Position numbers and translations under genes: made by a program. Under the pieces are notes generated by a model, which was given only the letters and a program-made list of their open reading frames with translations, searched no databases and had not been told where the DNA came from. 64,000 nucleotides of DNA, taken from assembly GCF_024343615.1 (NCBI RefSeq), contig NZ_RJUB01000003.1, positions 62,001 through 126,000 of the forward strand. Reading direction: 5' to 3'. The DNA comes from Ferruginibacter sp. HRS2-29 (lineage in GTDB: Bacteria; Bacteroidota; Bacteroidia; Chitinophagales; Chitinophagaceae). Below, one piece after another: positions 9,065 to 17,476 of the stretch (its first letter is position 1; every line of letters begins with the position of its first letter).

Positions 9065-10498
9065 CTACTTAATCCATTTACTTTTAAAACCAAGCTTTGT
9101 CAAACCATTCTGCACATCTTTATTTTGCATGAACAATTTCCATATCAATCCGCTCCGGTAATTTTCTATCATCACGATGATCGGCCCCTGATCGATGGCC
9201 AGGTGCGTTTTTGCATACCAGTTTTTTTCTTCGCTGAAACCATCGGCGAATCCGTAATCGCTCCAGATCTTACTGCCGAGGTTGTAATAAAAATGTTTCA
9301 GGGCCTGCATCGAATATTCGGGCGTAAAAGGAAATGAAGACAGGGCGGCGGTAGGTTGAATTACACCGAGGTCAACCTCGGGGCAATGCGCCACGTAGCC
9401 TTTATAACTGTCACCTGCTGTCAGGCCCCAGCAATTCTCTCCATAACCTTTAAATTTTTTCGGGTTCTCGATACAGTATGCCCGATTGATGAGTGTGTGG
9501 TTCTTCGTTTGCAAAGCATAATCGATCCTGTTATCATCGGTGAGCCCGGTGGGATCGATTCCCATAAATGTATATTGCTCAAAAAACAACGGGCCGCCTT
9601 TATCGAAGTTGCCTAACGGTAACGTGTAGCCGTAATATTCTTTGCCGTTTTTCCACGAGGGGCTGCCTACCCAGCAATTGTTGTATACCTCTCTTGATAT
9701 GGGGTGCCATTTGGAAGATGCCGACATGATATAAGTGATGAGCGCTTCATCATACCCGTATACAGGAAAATTCATCTGGAAATCATTTGTCGGGCTCCAA
9801 TGCCAGTACAGGTTTTTATTATCGTTGTTGGTATGCCAGTTCCAGTTGGCGGAATTCCACATCTGCTCTACCCTTTTTTGAAAATAACGTTCCTTCAGTG
9901 TGGTACCATTAAAATATTCTTTGGCGGTGAGCAATCCCATCATTAGATAGGAAGTTTCTACAATATCTGCTCCATCATCGATCCGGTCGAATGGAATCGT
10001 TTTGCCGGTAATGCCATTCATGAAATGGGGATAGATGCCATGATAACAATCTGCTTTTATGAGGAAGTCGACGATCTTTATCAGTCGGCCCAATGCCGTA
10101 TCCCTTCCTATCCAGCCGCGATTGACCGCTACTACGGTCGACATGATGCCAAATCCTGTTCCGCCGATAGCGCAGGCGTCTTTTCCAAATGTACCTTTAC
10201 TGAGGTTGGGTTCATCGTATGCTTCATTGATGTAATCCCAGTAATATTCAGCATGTACCGTATTGTCTCTTTCAAGCGCCAATCCGCTTACAGGATGCGC
10301 CCCATGCCAGAAGAACCTGAATGTTTGCCGCTGAACGATATCCAGCAAAATGCTGTCGCTCACGCCACGCATGATCCCTGTTGGTGCGATGCTATCCGGA
10401 CCGTTTCCATATTTACCTTTTGTGAGCGATACACTTTTCTGGGCATTCACATTTGTCAATGCAAGGAGCAATACAATCGATAAAAAGCTTTTCATCAT
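9065..10498 (-). CDS. GH144-like endo-/exo-beta-1,2-glucanase (glucoamylase-fold), paralogue A
   Basis: The 477-residue protein has a signal peptide cleaved after VNAQ; an ATG at 10495 is equally possible. Family hallmarks are QRQTFRFFWHGAHPVSGL, the acidic cluster DDGADIVETSYL near residue 171, LYWHWSP, and the C-terminal AIDQGPIIVMIENYRSGL. In the family-founding Chitinophaga enzyme the acidic residues of the DxGADxxE cluster are, to my memory, important for catalysis, and they are all kept here. Unlike its neighbours it has an extra 20-25 residues between the ERDN and GGTGFG motifs, which should line the substrate cavity. It follows paralogue B by 10 bases in one operon. Older annotation calls this fold glucoamylase (PF10091). 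Confidence 0.85.
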   Translation of the reverse strand: MMKSFLSIVLLLALTNVNAQKSVSLTKGKYGNGPDSIAPTGIMRGVSDSILLDIVQRQTFRFFWHGAHPVSGLALERDNTVHAEYYWDYINEAYDEPNLSKGTFGKDACAIGGTGFGIMSTVVAVNRGWIGRDTALGRLIKIVDFLIKADCYHGIYPHFMNGITGKTIPFDRIDDGADIVETSYLMMGLLTAKEYFNGTTLKERYFQKRVEQMWNSANWNWHTNNDNKNLYWHWSPTNDFQMNFPVYGYDEALITYIMSASSKWHPISREVYNNCWVGSPSWKNGKEYYGYTLPLGNFDKGGPLFFEQYTFMGIDPTGLTDDNRIDYALQTKNHTLINRAYCIENPKKFKGYGENCWGLTAGDSYKGYVAHCPEVDLGVIQPTAALSSFPFTPEYSMQALKHFYYNLGSKIWSDYGFADGFSEEKNWYAKTHLAIDQGPIIVMIENYRSGLIWKLFMQNKDVQNGLTKLGFKSKWIK

Positions 10499-10508
10499 CT
10501 GTAATTTT

Positions 10509-12671
10509 TTATTTCGTGATGCTTGTTTCTTTTTGCAATTTTTGTAACCCGATCATCACTTCCGGATTTGCCATGAACATTTTCCAGATCAATCCCGACC
10601 GGTAATTTTCTATCATCACCGTCATGGGAGCCTGGTTCAATCCCATGTATATTTCAGAGCACCAGTTGTTGGTGAGGTCGAATGCATCCCTGAAACCATA
10701 TTCACCCCAAAGAAATTTACCATGATTGTAATAATAATTTTTGAGTGCTTTCATCGATTCAACAGGAGTATATGGAAAAGATGAAATGGCGCCTGTTGGG
10801 GCGATCTTTCCATGATCCTGGGCGATGTTAGGCTCATCGGCAGAATAACTGAAAGGCCCGTCACTGGCAGTAAGCCCCCATGCACTATCACTGTAGCCAA
10901 GGTATTTTTTCGGGTTCTCCACACAATAAGTATAATTGATCTTCGCGATATTCTGGTTATTGACAAAATAATTATTCGTGTATTTATCCTTCAGGTAAGC
11001 GGGATCGTAGCCCATGTAAGAATAATGTGTAAAGAACAACGGGCCGCCGTTTGAAACCCCTACATCGAGTTTGATGCCAAAGTAAGTTTTGCCATTGCTG
11101 TACTTTGATCCATCAGTTGTTCCGCCCCATGCAGAACGATATTGCTGCCCCGTTGAATCCTGGTTGGCCCAGCCTGAATAATACATCGATGCCGGAACGC
11201 CATGTGTGGGTGAAGCAATGGCCAGCAGGTAAGTTACCATGGTTTCGTTCCAGCCGATGAGTTTGTGATTGATCACCCATTGTTTGTCCGGGGACCAATG
11301 CCAGTAAAGGAATTTGCTGTTCGGATATTGTTTGAACCAATCCCATTCCACACCAAGCCAGAGATCACTGATCTTATCGCGGATGAATTTTTCTTTTTCA
11401 TTATCCGCCGAAAAATATTGTTTGGCTGCCAGCAACCCTTCCATCAAAAAGGAAGTTTCCACGAGGTCGGCGCCATTATCTTTCCTTCCGAAAAACGGCT
11501 CTGCTTTTCCATCCGGGCCATTGATGAAGTGAGGAAAAGCGCCATGAAATTTTTCTGCCTTCGATAAAAAGTTCACCACTTTCACAAATCGTTCTACCGC
11601 TTCTTCGCGTGTGATGAATTTACGTTCAGTGGCCGCAATGATGGCCATCAACCCAAAACCTGCAGCACCGGAAGCTATCATACTTTGCCTGCCGGGAATA
11701 TTTTCTTTTGCCAGCCCGCTGAAGTTTTCAGCTCCTTCCCAGTAATAACGAAAGGATGCTTCCTGCACCATGTCTAATAATTCGCCATCTGTCATCGTTC
11801 TCGTAGCGGCAGCAACAATATCCGACATGGGGGATTCCTGGAAATCATTTCCCAGGTAACTGATCTTGTAAGAATATTTTTTACCTGTTTCACCAGTGTA
11901 ATCCGAATAACGTCCGATCGCTGCATCCTGTATCCCTACAGGGTTGTATGCCCGTCCCTCTTCAGACCGATAGACCTGTACATAACGAATAGCAGATGAT
12001 GTATCTTTTAGCCAGGTAATGTCTACATGTTTTGCATACCCTTTTGCAGACAATAACTGCGGCGCTTTTGCAACAGGTTGGAAAAATTCTTTTACTGTAA
12101 AACCGATATCATCGATATATATCGTATTACTCTTTCCATCTTTCGATTGCTGTTCAAAAACGATAGCAATCACCCTGTTCGGGTACGATAATTCACTTCC
12201 AAAAGTGCTGGTATGGATGAGTACACTTTCCCAGTCCTTTGTTTTTTTTACCCGGAAAGAAACCGGTTTGCTATATGTGCTATCTGTGTATTGGAAACGC
12301 ACCAGCGGCAGATCTTTATCATAAGTGCTGTCGCTTTCTACTTTTATATGAAAAGAGAGGAATGTAGGTTTACGGAAAAAATCCATGCCGCGTTTTTCCT
12401 GGTGAAAAACGGAAGCCCTCCAGGTACCTGTAGAACCATTGATGTATTGCAAGCGCAGAGAATTGCCGGGGGTAAAAAAAAATTCGCCACTTACCGGAAG
12501 TTTATTTTTTTGCTGCGCAATGAATGAATTTCCTTTGGAACTTGTGTTGCTGAAAAAATAATTTCCTTCCATCATACTATTGGTGAAGAAATCGTAGTTG
12601 TATAATTTTTCCTGCGCACCAGCGCCAAGGGAGGATGCAAGAGCCAAAATGGCGAATAATTTTTTCAGCAT
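10509..12671 (-). CDS. GH144-like glucanase with N-terminal beta-sandwich and FnIII domain, paralogue B
   Basis: The 720-residue protein starts at 12671 (MLKKLFAILALASSLGAGAQ); the frame opens 19 codons earlier but that stretch overlaps the upstream gene. Residues about 25-205 form a carbohydrate-binding-like beta-sandwich, about 210-300 an FnIII-like domain, and about 310-715 the (alpha/alpha)6 catalytic domain with DNGADLVETSFL near residue 398, YWHWSP and MIENYRSGLIWK. The catalytic part diverges most from the other three paralogues, for example SFRYYWEGAENFSGL where the others have FGHPVSGL. An N-terminally extended GH144 enzyme of Parabacteroides that releases sophorose is a plausible functional match. 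An exo mode is inferred, not shown. Confidence 0.83.
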   Translation of the reverse strand: MLKKLFAILALASSLGAGAQEKLYNYDFFTNSMMEGNYFFSNTSSKGNSFIAQQKNKLPVSGEFFFTPGNSLRLQYINGSTGTWRASVFHQEKRGMDFFRKPTFLSFHIKVESDSTYDKDLPLVRFQYTDSTYSKPVSFRVKKTKDWESVLIHTSTFGSELSYPNRVIAIVFEQQSKDGKSNTIYIDDIGFTVKEFFQPVAKAPQLLSAKGYAKHVDITWLKDTSSAIRYVQVYRSEEGRAYNPVGIQDAAIGRYSDYTGETGKKYSYKISYLGNDFQESPMSDIVAAATRTMTDGELLDMVQEASFRYYWEGAENFSGLAKENIPGRQSMIASGAAGFGLMAIIAATERKFITREEAVERFVKVVNFLSKAEKFHGAFPHFINGPDGKAEPFFGRKDNGADLVETSFLMEGLLAAKQYFSADNEKEKFIRDKISDLWLGVEWDWFKQYPNSKFLYWHWSPDKQWVINHKLIGWNETMVTYLLAIASPTHGVPASMYYSGWANQDSTGQQYRSAWGGTTDGSKYSNGKTYFGIKLDVGVSNGGPLFFTHYSYMGYDPAYLKDKYTNNYFVNNQNIAKINYTYCVENPKKYLGYSDSAWGLTASDGPFSYSADEPNIAQDHGKIAPTGAISSFPYTPVESMKALKNYYYNHGKFLWGEYGFRDAFDLTNNWCSEIYMGLNQAPMTVMIENYRSGLIWKMFMANPEVMIGLQKLQKETSITK

Positions 12672-12688
12672 GCAATCGGTTTTAAAGA

Positions 12689-14059
12689 TTAATCGGATAT
12701 AGCGGGACTTTTTTGCGGAACCAGCCATGGGCTTCTGAAATCAAACTTTTTCAATCCTGCCTGTATCTCCGGACAACTCATGAAAAGTTTCCACAAAAGC
12801 CCGGTGCGGTAATTCTCCATCATCACTATGATGGGGCCCTGGTCGATGGCGAGATGCGATTCAGCATACCAGTTCTTTGTTTCGTTGAACGCATCCACGA
12901 ATCCGTATTCGCTCCATATCTTATTGCCGAGGTCATCATAAAAATGGCGCAGTGCTTTCATTGATTTATCGGGGGTGTATGGAAATGCTGAAAGCGCTGC
13001 TGTCGGCGTTATCGTACCTGCATCGTTGGTAGGTGAATAGGCATTGTATCCATCGTAAGTATCTCCTGCGGTTAGGCCCCAGCAATTGGGACCATAGCCT
13101 TTGAATTGTTTTGGATTGTCTACGCAATACGAATAATTGATGAGTGTGTGATTCTGATTCTGTTCCCAATAATCGGCATACCTGTCTTTCAATCCACGGG
13201 GATCAAGCCCCAGGAAAGAATACTGCGAAAAAAATAACGGGCCGCCATAATCGAAACCTAACGGTAACTTATACCCGTAAAAAGTTTTCCCGTTGGTGAA
13301 AAAATTACTTTCTGCCCAGCCGCGATGGTATACTGCCGACGACACAGGATAACGGTCACCCGCAGACGCTAATACATACATGATGAGGCATTCGTTGAAA
13401 CCACGTACCGGGAAATTCATCGCCCAGCCATTATTGGGGCTCCAATGCCAGTACAACACTTCCTGGCCACCTTGCGTAAACCAGTTCCATTCTATACCCT
13501 CCCACAGCCAATTGATTCGGCTGCGCAATTCCCTTTCTACCCTATTGTCTTTATTATTAAAATATTGCCGTGCGCAAAGCAATCCCTGGAAGAGGTAGGA
13601 TGACTCAACAAGGTCTGCCCCGTCATCTTTTCTGCTGAATGGGATCGTTTTGCCGGTGCTGCCATTCATCCAATGCGGGAACACGCCGTGATAGCTGTCT
13701 GCCTTGAGTAAAAAATTAACCATCTTCAGAAGAAATTTGGCCGCGGTATCACGGCTGATCCAGTTCCTTTCTGCTGCCACGATCACCGACATTACACCGA
13801 AACCCGTACCACCGCTGGTCACCACATCATTTCCGTAACCAAAATTCTCATTGCTGCGTTCCCTCGAAAGACCGCTTACAGGATGTGCAAAATCCCAGAA
13901 ATAACGAAAGGTCTGTTTTTGTACCAGCTCTATCAAAGCGGTATCCGACAAGTTCTTCGGCCGTTTCAGCGGATCGAATACCGGTGTTTTTTTCTGCGCT
14001 TCGCAGGAAAAGCTGGTAGCAGTAATAAGGAGTACAAGAATGAAATTGAAATGTTTCAT
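12689..14059 (-). CDS. GH144-like endo-beta-1,2-glucanase, paralogue C
   Basis: The 456-residue protein is the minimal version: a signal peptide with a possible lipobox (TSFSC) and a single catalytic domain. It contains QKQTFRYFWDFAHPVSGL, the acidic cluster KDDGADLVESSYL near residue 145, LYWHWSPNNGW, NHTLINYSYC and AIDQGPIIVMMENYRTGL. Length and domain content are closest to the founding Chitinophaga endo-beta-1,2-glucanase. The gene lies 17 bases upstream of paralogue B and 82 bases downstream of paralogue D, with a heptamer repeat and a palindrome in that spacer. Confidence 0.85.
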   Translation of the reverse strand: MKHFNFILVLLITATSFSCEAQKKTPVFDPLKRPKNLSDTALIELVQKQTFRYFWDFAHPVSGLSRERSNENFGYGNDVVTSGGTGFGVMSVIVAAERNWISRDTAAKFLLKMVNFLLKADSYHGVFPHWMNGSTGKTIPFSRKDDGADLVESSYLFQGLLCARQYFNNKDNRVERELRSRINWLWEGIEWNWFTQGGQEVLYWHWSPNNGWAMNFPVRGFNECLIMYVLASAGDRYPVSSAVYHRGWAESNFFTNGKTFYGYKLPLGFDYGGPLFFSQYSFLGLDPRGLKDRYADYWEQNQNHTLINYSYCVDNPKQFKGYGPNCWGLTAGDTYDGYNAYSPTNDAGTITPTAALSAFPYTPDKSMKALRHFYDDLGNKIWSEYGFVDAFNETKNWYAESHLAIDQGPIIVMMENYRTGLLWKLFMSCPEIQAGLKKFDFRSPWLVPQKSPAISD

Positions 14060-14072
14060 ACTATCAGGTTAA

Positions 14073-14107
14073 AAGTTGAAAGTTCAAGGTTCAAGGTTCA
14101 AGGTCCA
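14073..14107. repeat. Heptamer tandem repeat (AGGTTCA-type, five units)
   Basis: Five consecutive 7-bp units read AAGTTGA, AAGTTCA, AGGTTCA, AGGTTCA and AGGTCCA. It lies between two glucanase genes and abuts the palindrome at 14107. Confidence 0.85.
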
Positions 14108-14143
14108 AACCTCCGGGGTTTTAAAAACCCCGGAGGTTTTTTT
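14107..14143. repeat. Palindrome AAACCTCCGGGGTTTT, copy 2
   Basis: Sixteen-base arms are perfectly complementary around a one-base loop. A T-run follows on the plus strand only, so it would terminate antisense rather than operon transcription. On the minus strand it would form an intercistronic hairpin right after the paralogue D stop codon. The core word is shared with the element at 7226-7253. Confidence 0.7.
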
Positions 14144-15827
14144 ATAAATACGGTGCTGTAAAACCAAGCGCTGTCATGCCTGCTTTTACCTCAGGTGCGC
14201 TGGTAAACAGGTTCCACAATAATTGAGTGCGGTAATTTTCTATCATCACTATGATCGGCCCCTGGTCGATCGCCAGATATGAATCTGCAAACCATTGATC
14301 ATGCAGGGAGAAAGCGTCGACAAATCCGTATTCCTTGAAAAGTTTATCGCCAAGTACATAATAATAAAACTTCAATGCTTTCATTGATTCGGTGGGGGTA
14401 TAAGGAAAAGATGAAAGTGCCGCTGTTGGCGCTATTACCCCTACATCATTGGTGGGAGAACTCGCGGTATATCCACCGGAAATATCACTTGCAGTAAGTC
14501 CCCATACAGAATCACTATAGCCGTAATAATTTTTCGGATTGGCTTTGCAATAATTGTAATTGATAAGTGTATGATTTTTCGTTTGCGTAGCATAGTTAGC
14601 ATATACATCCGTCAATCCGTTTGGATTAATACCAAGAAAAGAATAATGTTCAAAAAATAACGGGCCGCCGAGATTGGGACCTAACGGCAACGTGTAGCCG
14701 TAATAAGTATTTCCGTTTACAAATCCTGCACCTCCATTATTCGCCCAGCCATTGGTGTACACAGCTTTCGGAATGCTATGTGTAGCAGAAGATGCCCCCA
14801 ATACATATGTGATGAGCGATTCGTTCCACCCCTGTATCTTCATATTGATGCTGAACCCGCCGGTATTGCTGTAATGCCAGTACAAAACATTCTGGTTGTT
14901 CTGCCTGAACCAATCCCATTCTACCCTGTTCACGATCGTATTGATATCGGCCCGTAACGTGGCTTCATCACCTGCATTGGAAAAATATTGACGGGCGCAG
15001 ATAAGTCCCTGGATGAGATAAGATGTTTCAACAAGATCGGCGCCGTTGTCTGCAGCGCTGAAAGGAATGATCGCGCCGGTTGTACCGTTGAGCCAATGCG
15101 GGTAAGCGCCTTTTACGGTTTGCGCCGTATTTTTCAAAAACCCTACTATCTTTTGCATACGCGCCAACCCTTCGGCACGTGTGATAAAATTCCTGCTCAC
15201 GCCTGTGATCAGTGCCATGATACCGAAACCGGAACCTCCGCTGGTAACGGTTTCGCCGGAGGTATTACGCTCCCTTGCCAATCCACTTACCGGATGTCCG
15301 AAGTCGTAGAAATATTTAAACGTTTGTTTTTGTACGAGGTCCAGCAATGCATTGTCGGTGATGTCAGGAAATTTTCTTGTAGAATCAATCCCGGTGGTAA
15401 GATTGATGGTGACCGCAGAAAGGAGATTTCCACCTGTTGCAGATTTAAGACCTGTTGATGCGAGTATGGAATATTTTGCTAAATAAGGTAATGGTGCTGT
15501 TGGCTGAAGCACTACAGTACTATCGCCGTTTTCGTAGCTGTATGTTGTCAACACCGTGGCATTGCTGTTGTTCCTGAAACTGATAGCGCCATTGGCTACA
15601 CTGGTCCTGCTCAATGCCGCATTGAATGAAAGCTTTATGACAGGACTAGCATTTAACCCGATATAATTCAAACCGGAACTTACTCCATTTACTCTTACAG
15701 AATTAAACGAAAAGCTTGCCGGCGGGGGATCCACAGGCGGTGTAGGGCCACCTCCATCACTGCTTTTTTTGCAGGAATTAAAACATACCAGCAAAGCCAG
15801 GCAAACCAACAACCCTTTTGTTTTCAT
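14142..15827 (-). CDS. GH144-like endo-beta-1,2-glucanase lipoprotein with Ig-like domain, paralogue D
   Basis: The 561-residue protein starts at 15827 (MKTKGLLVCLALLVCFNSC); an ATG four codons earlier is possible. Cys in LVCFNSC followed by KKSSDGG is a lipobox plus the charged stretch typical of surface-exposed Bacteroidota lipoproteins. Residues about 40-150 resemble a bacterial Ig-like (Big_5) domain. The catalytic domain then follows with QKQTFKYFYDFGHPVSGL, DNGADLVETSYL near residue 261, LYWHYSNTGG and AIDQGPIIVMIENYRTQL. As the only clear lipoprotein with a spacer domain among the four, it is the best candidate for the surface endo-enzyme that makes fragments for SusCD import. Confidence 0.85.
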   Translation of the reverse strand: MKTKGLLVCLALLVCFNSCKKSSDGGGPTPPVDPPPASFSFNSVRVNGVSSGLNYIGLNASPVIKLSFNAALSRTSVANGAISFRNNSNATVLTTYSYENGDSTVVLQPTAPLPYLAKYSILASTGLKSATGGNLLSAVTINLTTGIDSTRKFPDITDNALLDLVQKQTFKYFYDFGHPVSGLARERNTSGETVTSGGSGFGIMALITGVSRNFITRAEGLARMQKIVGFLKNTAQTVKGAYPHWLNGTTGAIIPFSAADNGADLVETSYLIQGLICARQYFSNAGDEATLRADINTIVNRVEWDWFRQNNQNVLYWHYSNTGGFSINMKIQGWNESLITYVLGASSATHSIPKAVYTNGWANNGGAGFVNGNTYYGYTLPLGPNLGGPLFFEHYSFLGINPNGLTDVYANYATQTKNHTLINYNYCKANPKNYYGYSDSVWGLTASDISGGYTASSPTNDVGVIAPTAALSSFPYTPTESMKALKFYYYVLGDKLFKEYGFVDAFSLHDQWFADSYLAIDQGPIIVMIENYRTQLLWNLFTSAPEVKAGMTALGFTAPYL

Positions 15828-15874
15828 GATAATATTCATCGGTTATATTTTTTATTCAAAACAGTATTCAGCAA

Positions 15875-17299
15875 TTACCAGGTAAAAGTGGCTACAGCCC
15901 CGGCAGGAATATTTGCCGTGGCCTGTTTTTTATTTGATTCAATATTAAATATTGCGTCCGTTTTATTTTCATTCAGCACCAGCAGGACTGTTTTTCCCGC
16001 AGGTGTTTTAAATGCTACGTTTGGCAGATTTGCAGGCAACGAACTTTCGATACGCACCGAGCCGGCCGGAACAAATTTTGAAGCATGGGCAATGATATAA
16101 TAACTCACATTCCTTTTGATATCGTTGCCGGGGCCTATCGTAAGTGCGCCCTTGCATTCGGTGCAGCCACCCGGCGTATGCGGTTTGAACTCCGGATCGT
16201 TGGCCAGGTTCCATTCAAGCGCATTCCTGCTCCAGTTGCGCATGGTGCAAATGATCACATTTTTGATGGCCCATTGGAGGTCGCCATCGAAAGTGCCGTT
16301 TGACCCGGTCCATTGCTCGGTGAAGTAAAGATGTTTGTCAGGATGCGCTTTGTGCACAGCCGACATCGCTTCCACTTCGCCTACGTACAAATGGAACGCC
16401 GAGCCATCGATATATTTTCTTGCTTCTTTATCATTGAGTATGGTGATGGGATATTCGGGGTGATCGCAGTTGTGATCAAACAAAATGATCTTCGTTTTGA
16501 TACCTGCTTTTTTAAAAGCTGGGCCAAGATGATTTTTGATGAAGTCTGCCTGTTGCAAGGCTGTCATCCAAAGACTGGGATTGTTCTTCGGATTTTCCGG
16601 TTCATTCTGTATTGTGATGGCATCCACCGGAATTCCTTTTGCTTTCATCTGCTGAATGTATTTCACAAAATAGTTAGCGTACACGCTGTAATATTTTGGC
16701 AGCAGTTCTCCGCCTTTTGAGTTCTCATTATCTTTCATCCACTCCGGGGGGCTCCAGGGTGAACCTAATATTTTTATTTTCGGATTGATGGCCAGTATCT
16801 TTTTCAAAACGGGGATAAGATTGGCTTCATCGGGTGCCAGGCTGAAATTTTTCAGCTGCACATCTGTTTGCCCTTTAGGCATATCATCATAACTGAACAC
16901 TACTGAATCAAGATCGGAAGCGCCGATGCTGATGCGTATATAACTCACACCGATGGAATTTTTATCACGTCTGAATAATTCGTTGAGTATTTTTTTCTTC
17001 TTTGAAGGTTCGAGGTTGTTGATCAGCCAGGCACTGCCGCCGGTGAGGGCGTAGCCGAAGCCGTCGATCTGTTGAAATGTTTTTTGTGGCTGGATGGTAA
17101 TAACGGGATGATCACTTTTCTGAACAGAGAATGGGATAGCTGGTTGCTGCTGCAGCAATGCCGACTGATCCGGTTTGGTAAGCCAATATTCAACTCCGGT
17201 ATTTTTCACCTGCTGGCTGTACACATTTTCTCTTGCCAGTAATGCCAGGCAAACAAGCAGGAAATGAGCTGCGACCGCAACTGTTTTTCTTTGAATCAT
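15875..17299 (-). CDS. GH30-family beta-glycosidase
   Basis: The 474-residue protein has a signal peptide ending VYSQ. It carries the GH30 (beta/alpha)8 signatures: QIDGFGYALTGGSAW near residue 75, acid/base Glu in TIQNEPENP near residue 231, and nucleophile Glu in LYFTEQWTG near residue 328, then the C-terminal beta-domain. GH30 enzymes of Bacteroidota PULs act as beta-1,6-glucanases, glucosylceramidase-type beta-glucosidases or beta-xylosidases. Next to beta-glucanases, a beta-1,6- or other beta-glucoside specificity is likely. It is the first enzyme gene after the susCD terminator. Confidence 0.88.
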   Translation of the reverse strand: MIQRKTVAVAAHFLLVCLALLARENVYSQQVKNTGVEYWLTKPDQSALLQQQPAIPFSVQKSDHPVITIQPQKTFQQIDGFGYALTGGSAWLINNLEPSKKKKILNELFRRDKNSIGVSYIRISIGASDLDSVVFSYDDMPKGQTDVQLKNFSLAPDEANLIPVLKKILAINPKIKILGSPWSPPEWMKDNENSKGGELLPKYYSVYANYFVKYIQQMKAKGIPVDAITIQNEPENPKNNPSLWMTALQQADFIKNHLGPAFKKAGIKTKIILFDHNCDHPEYPITILNDKEARKYIDGSAFHLYVGEVEAMSAVHKAHPDKHLYFTEQWTGSNGTFDGDLQWAIKNVIICTMRNWSRNALEWNLANDPEFKPHTPGGCTECKGALTIGPGNDIKRNVSYYIIAHASKFVPAGSVRIESSLPANLPNVAFKTPAGKTVLLVLNENKTDAIFNIESNKKQATANIPAGAVATFTW

Positions 17300-17365
17300 G
17301 ATCTGTTTATTTGGTGGGCAACCGGATAATTTTTCTCCATTTCACACTTTATCGGAAAGAGAAAA

Positions 17366-17400
17366 TTAAGGCTGTCATTGTTGAAATATGACAGCCTTAA
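17366..17400. other. Hairpin upstream of the enzyme genes
   Basis: A 13-bp perfect stem (TTAAGGCTGTCAT with its complement) has a 9-base loop. It lies between the susCD terminator and the GH30 start, so it would fall in the GH30 leader RNA. It lacks a clear T-run on the minus strand. Confidence 0.5.
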
Positions 17401-17427
17401 AGGTACTTAATTATATCGTGGTGAAGA

Positions 17428-17466
17428 TTAAAAAAGGGTGCTCGATTTTACCGAAGCACCCTTTTA
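17428..17466 (-). terminator. Rho-independent terminator after the susC-susD-LamG genes
   Basis: Read on the minus strand, the stem AAAAGGGTGCT/AGCACCCTTTT is followed by a run of T. It begins about 11 bases after the LamG gene stop codon. It should separate the highly expressed binding and transport genes from the downstream enzymes, either fully or by partial read-through. Confidence 0.8.
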
Positions 17467-17476
17467 AAATTAAATT

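Noticed and set aside
12672-12728. N-terminal extension of glucanase paralogue B
   Set aside because: It overlaps the end of paralogue C and would bury the signal peptide that begins at 12671.
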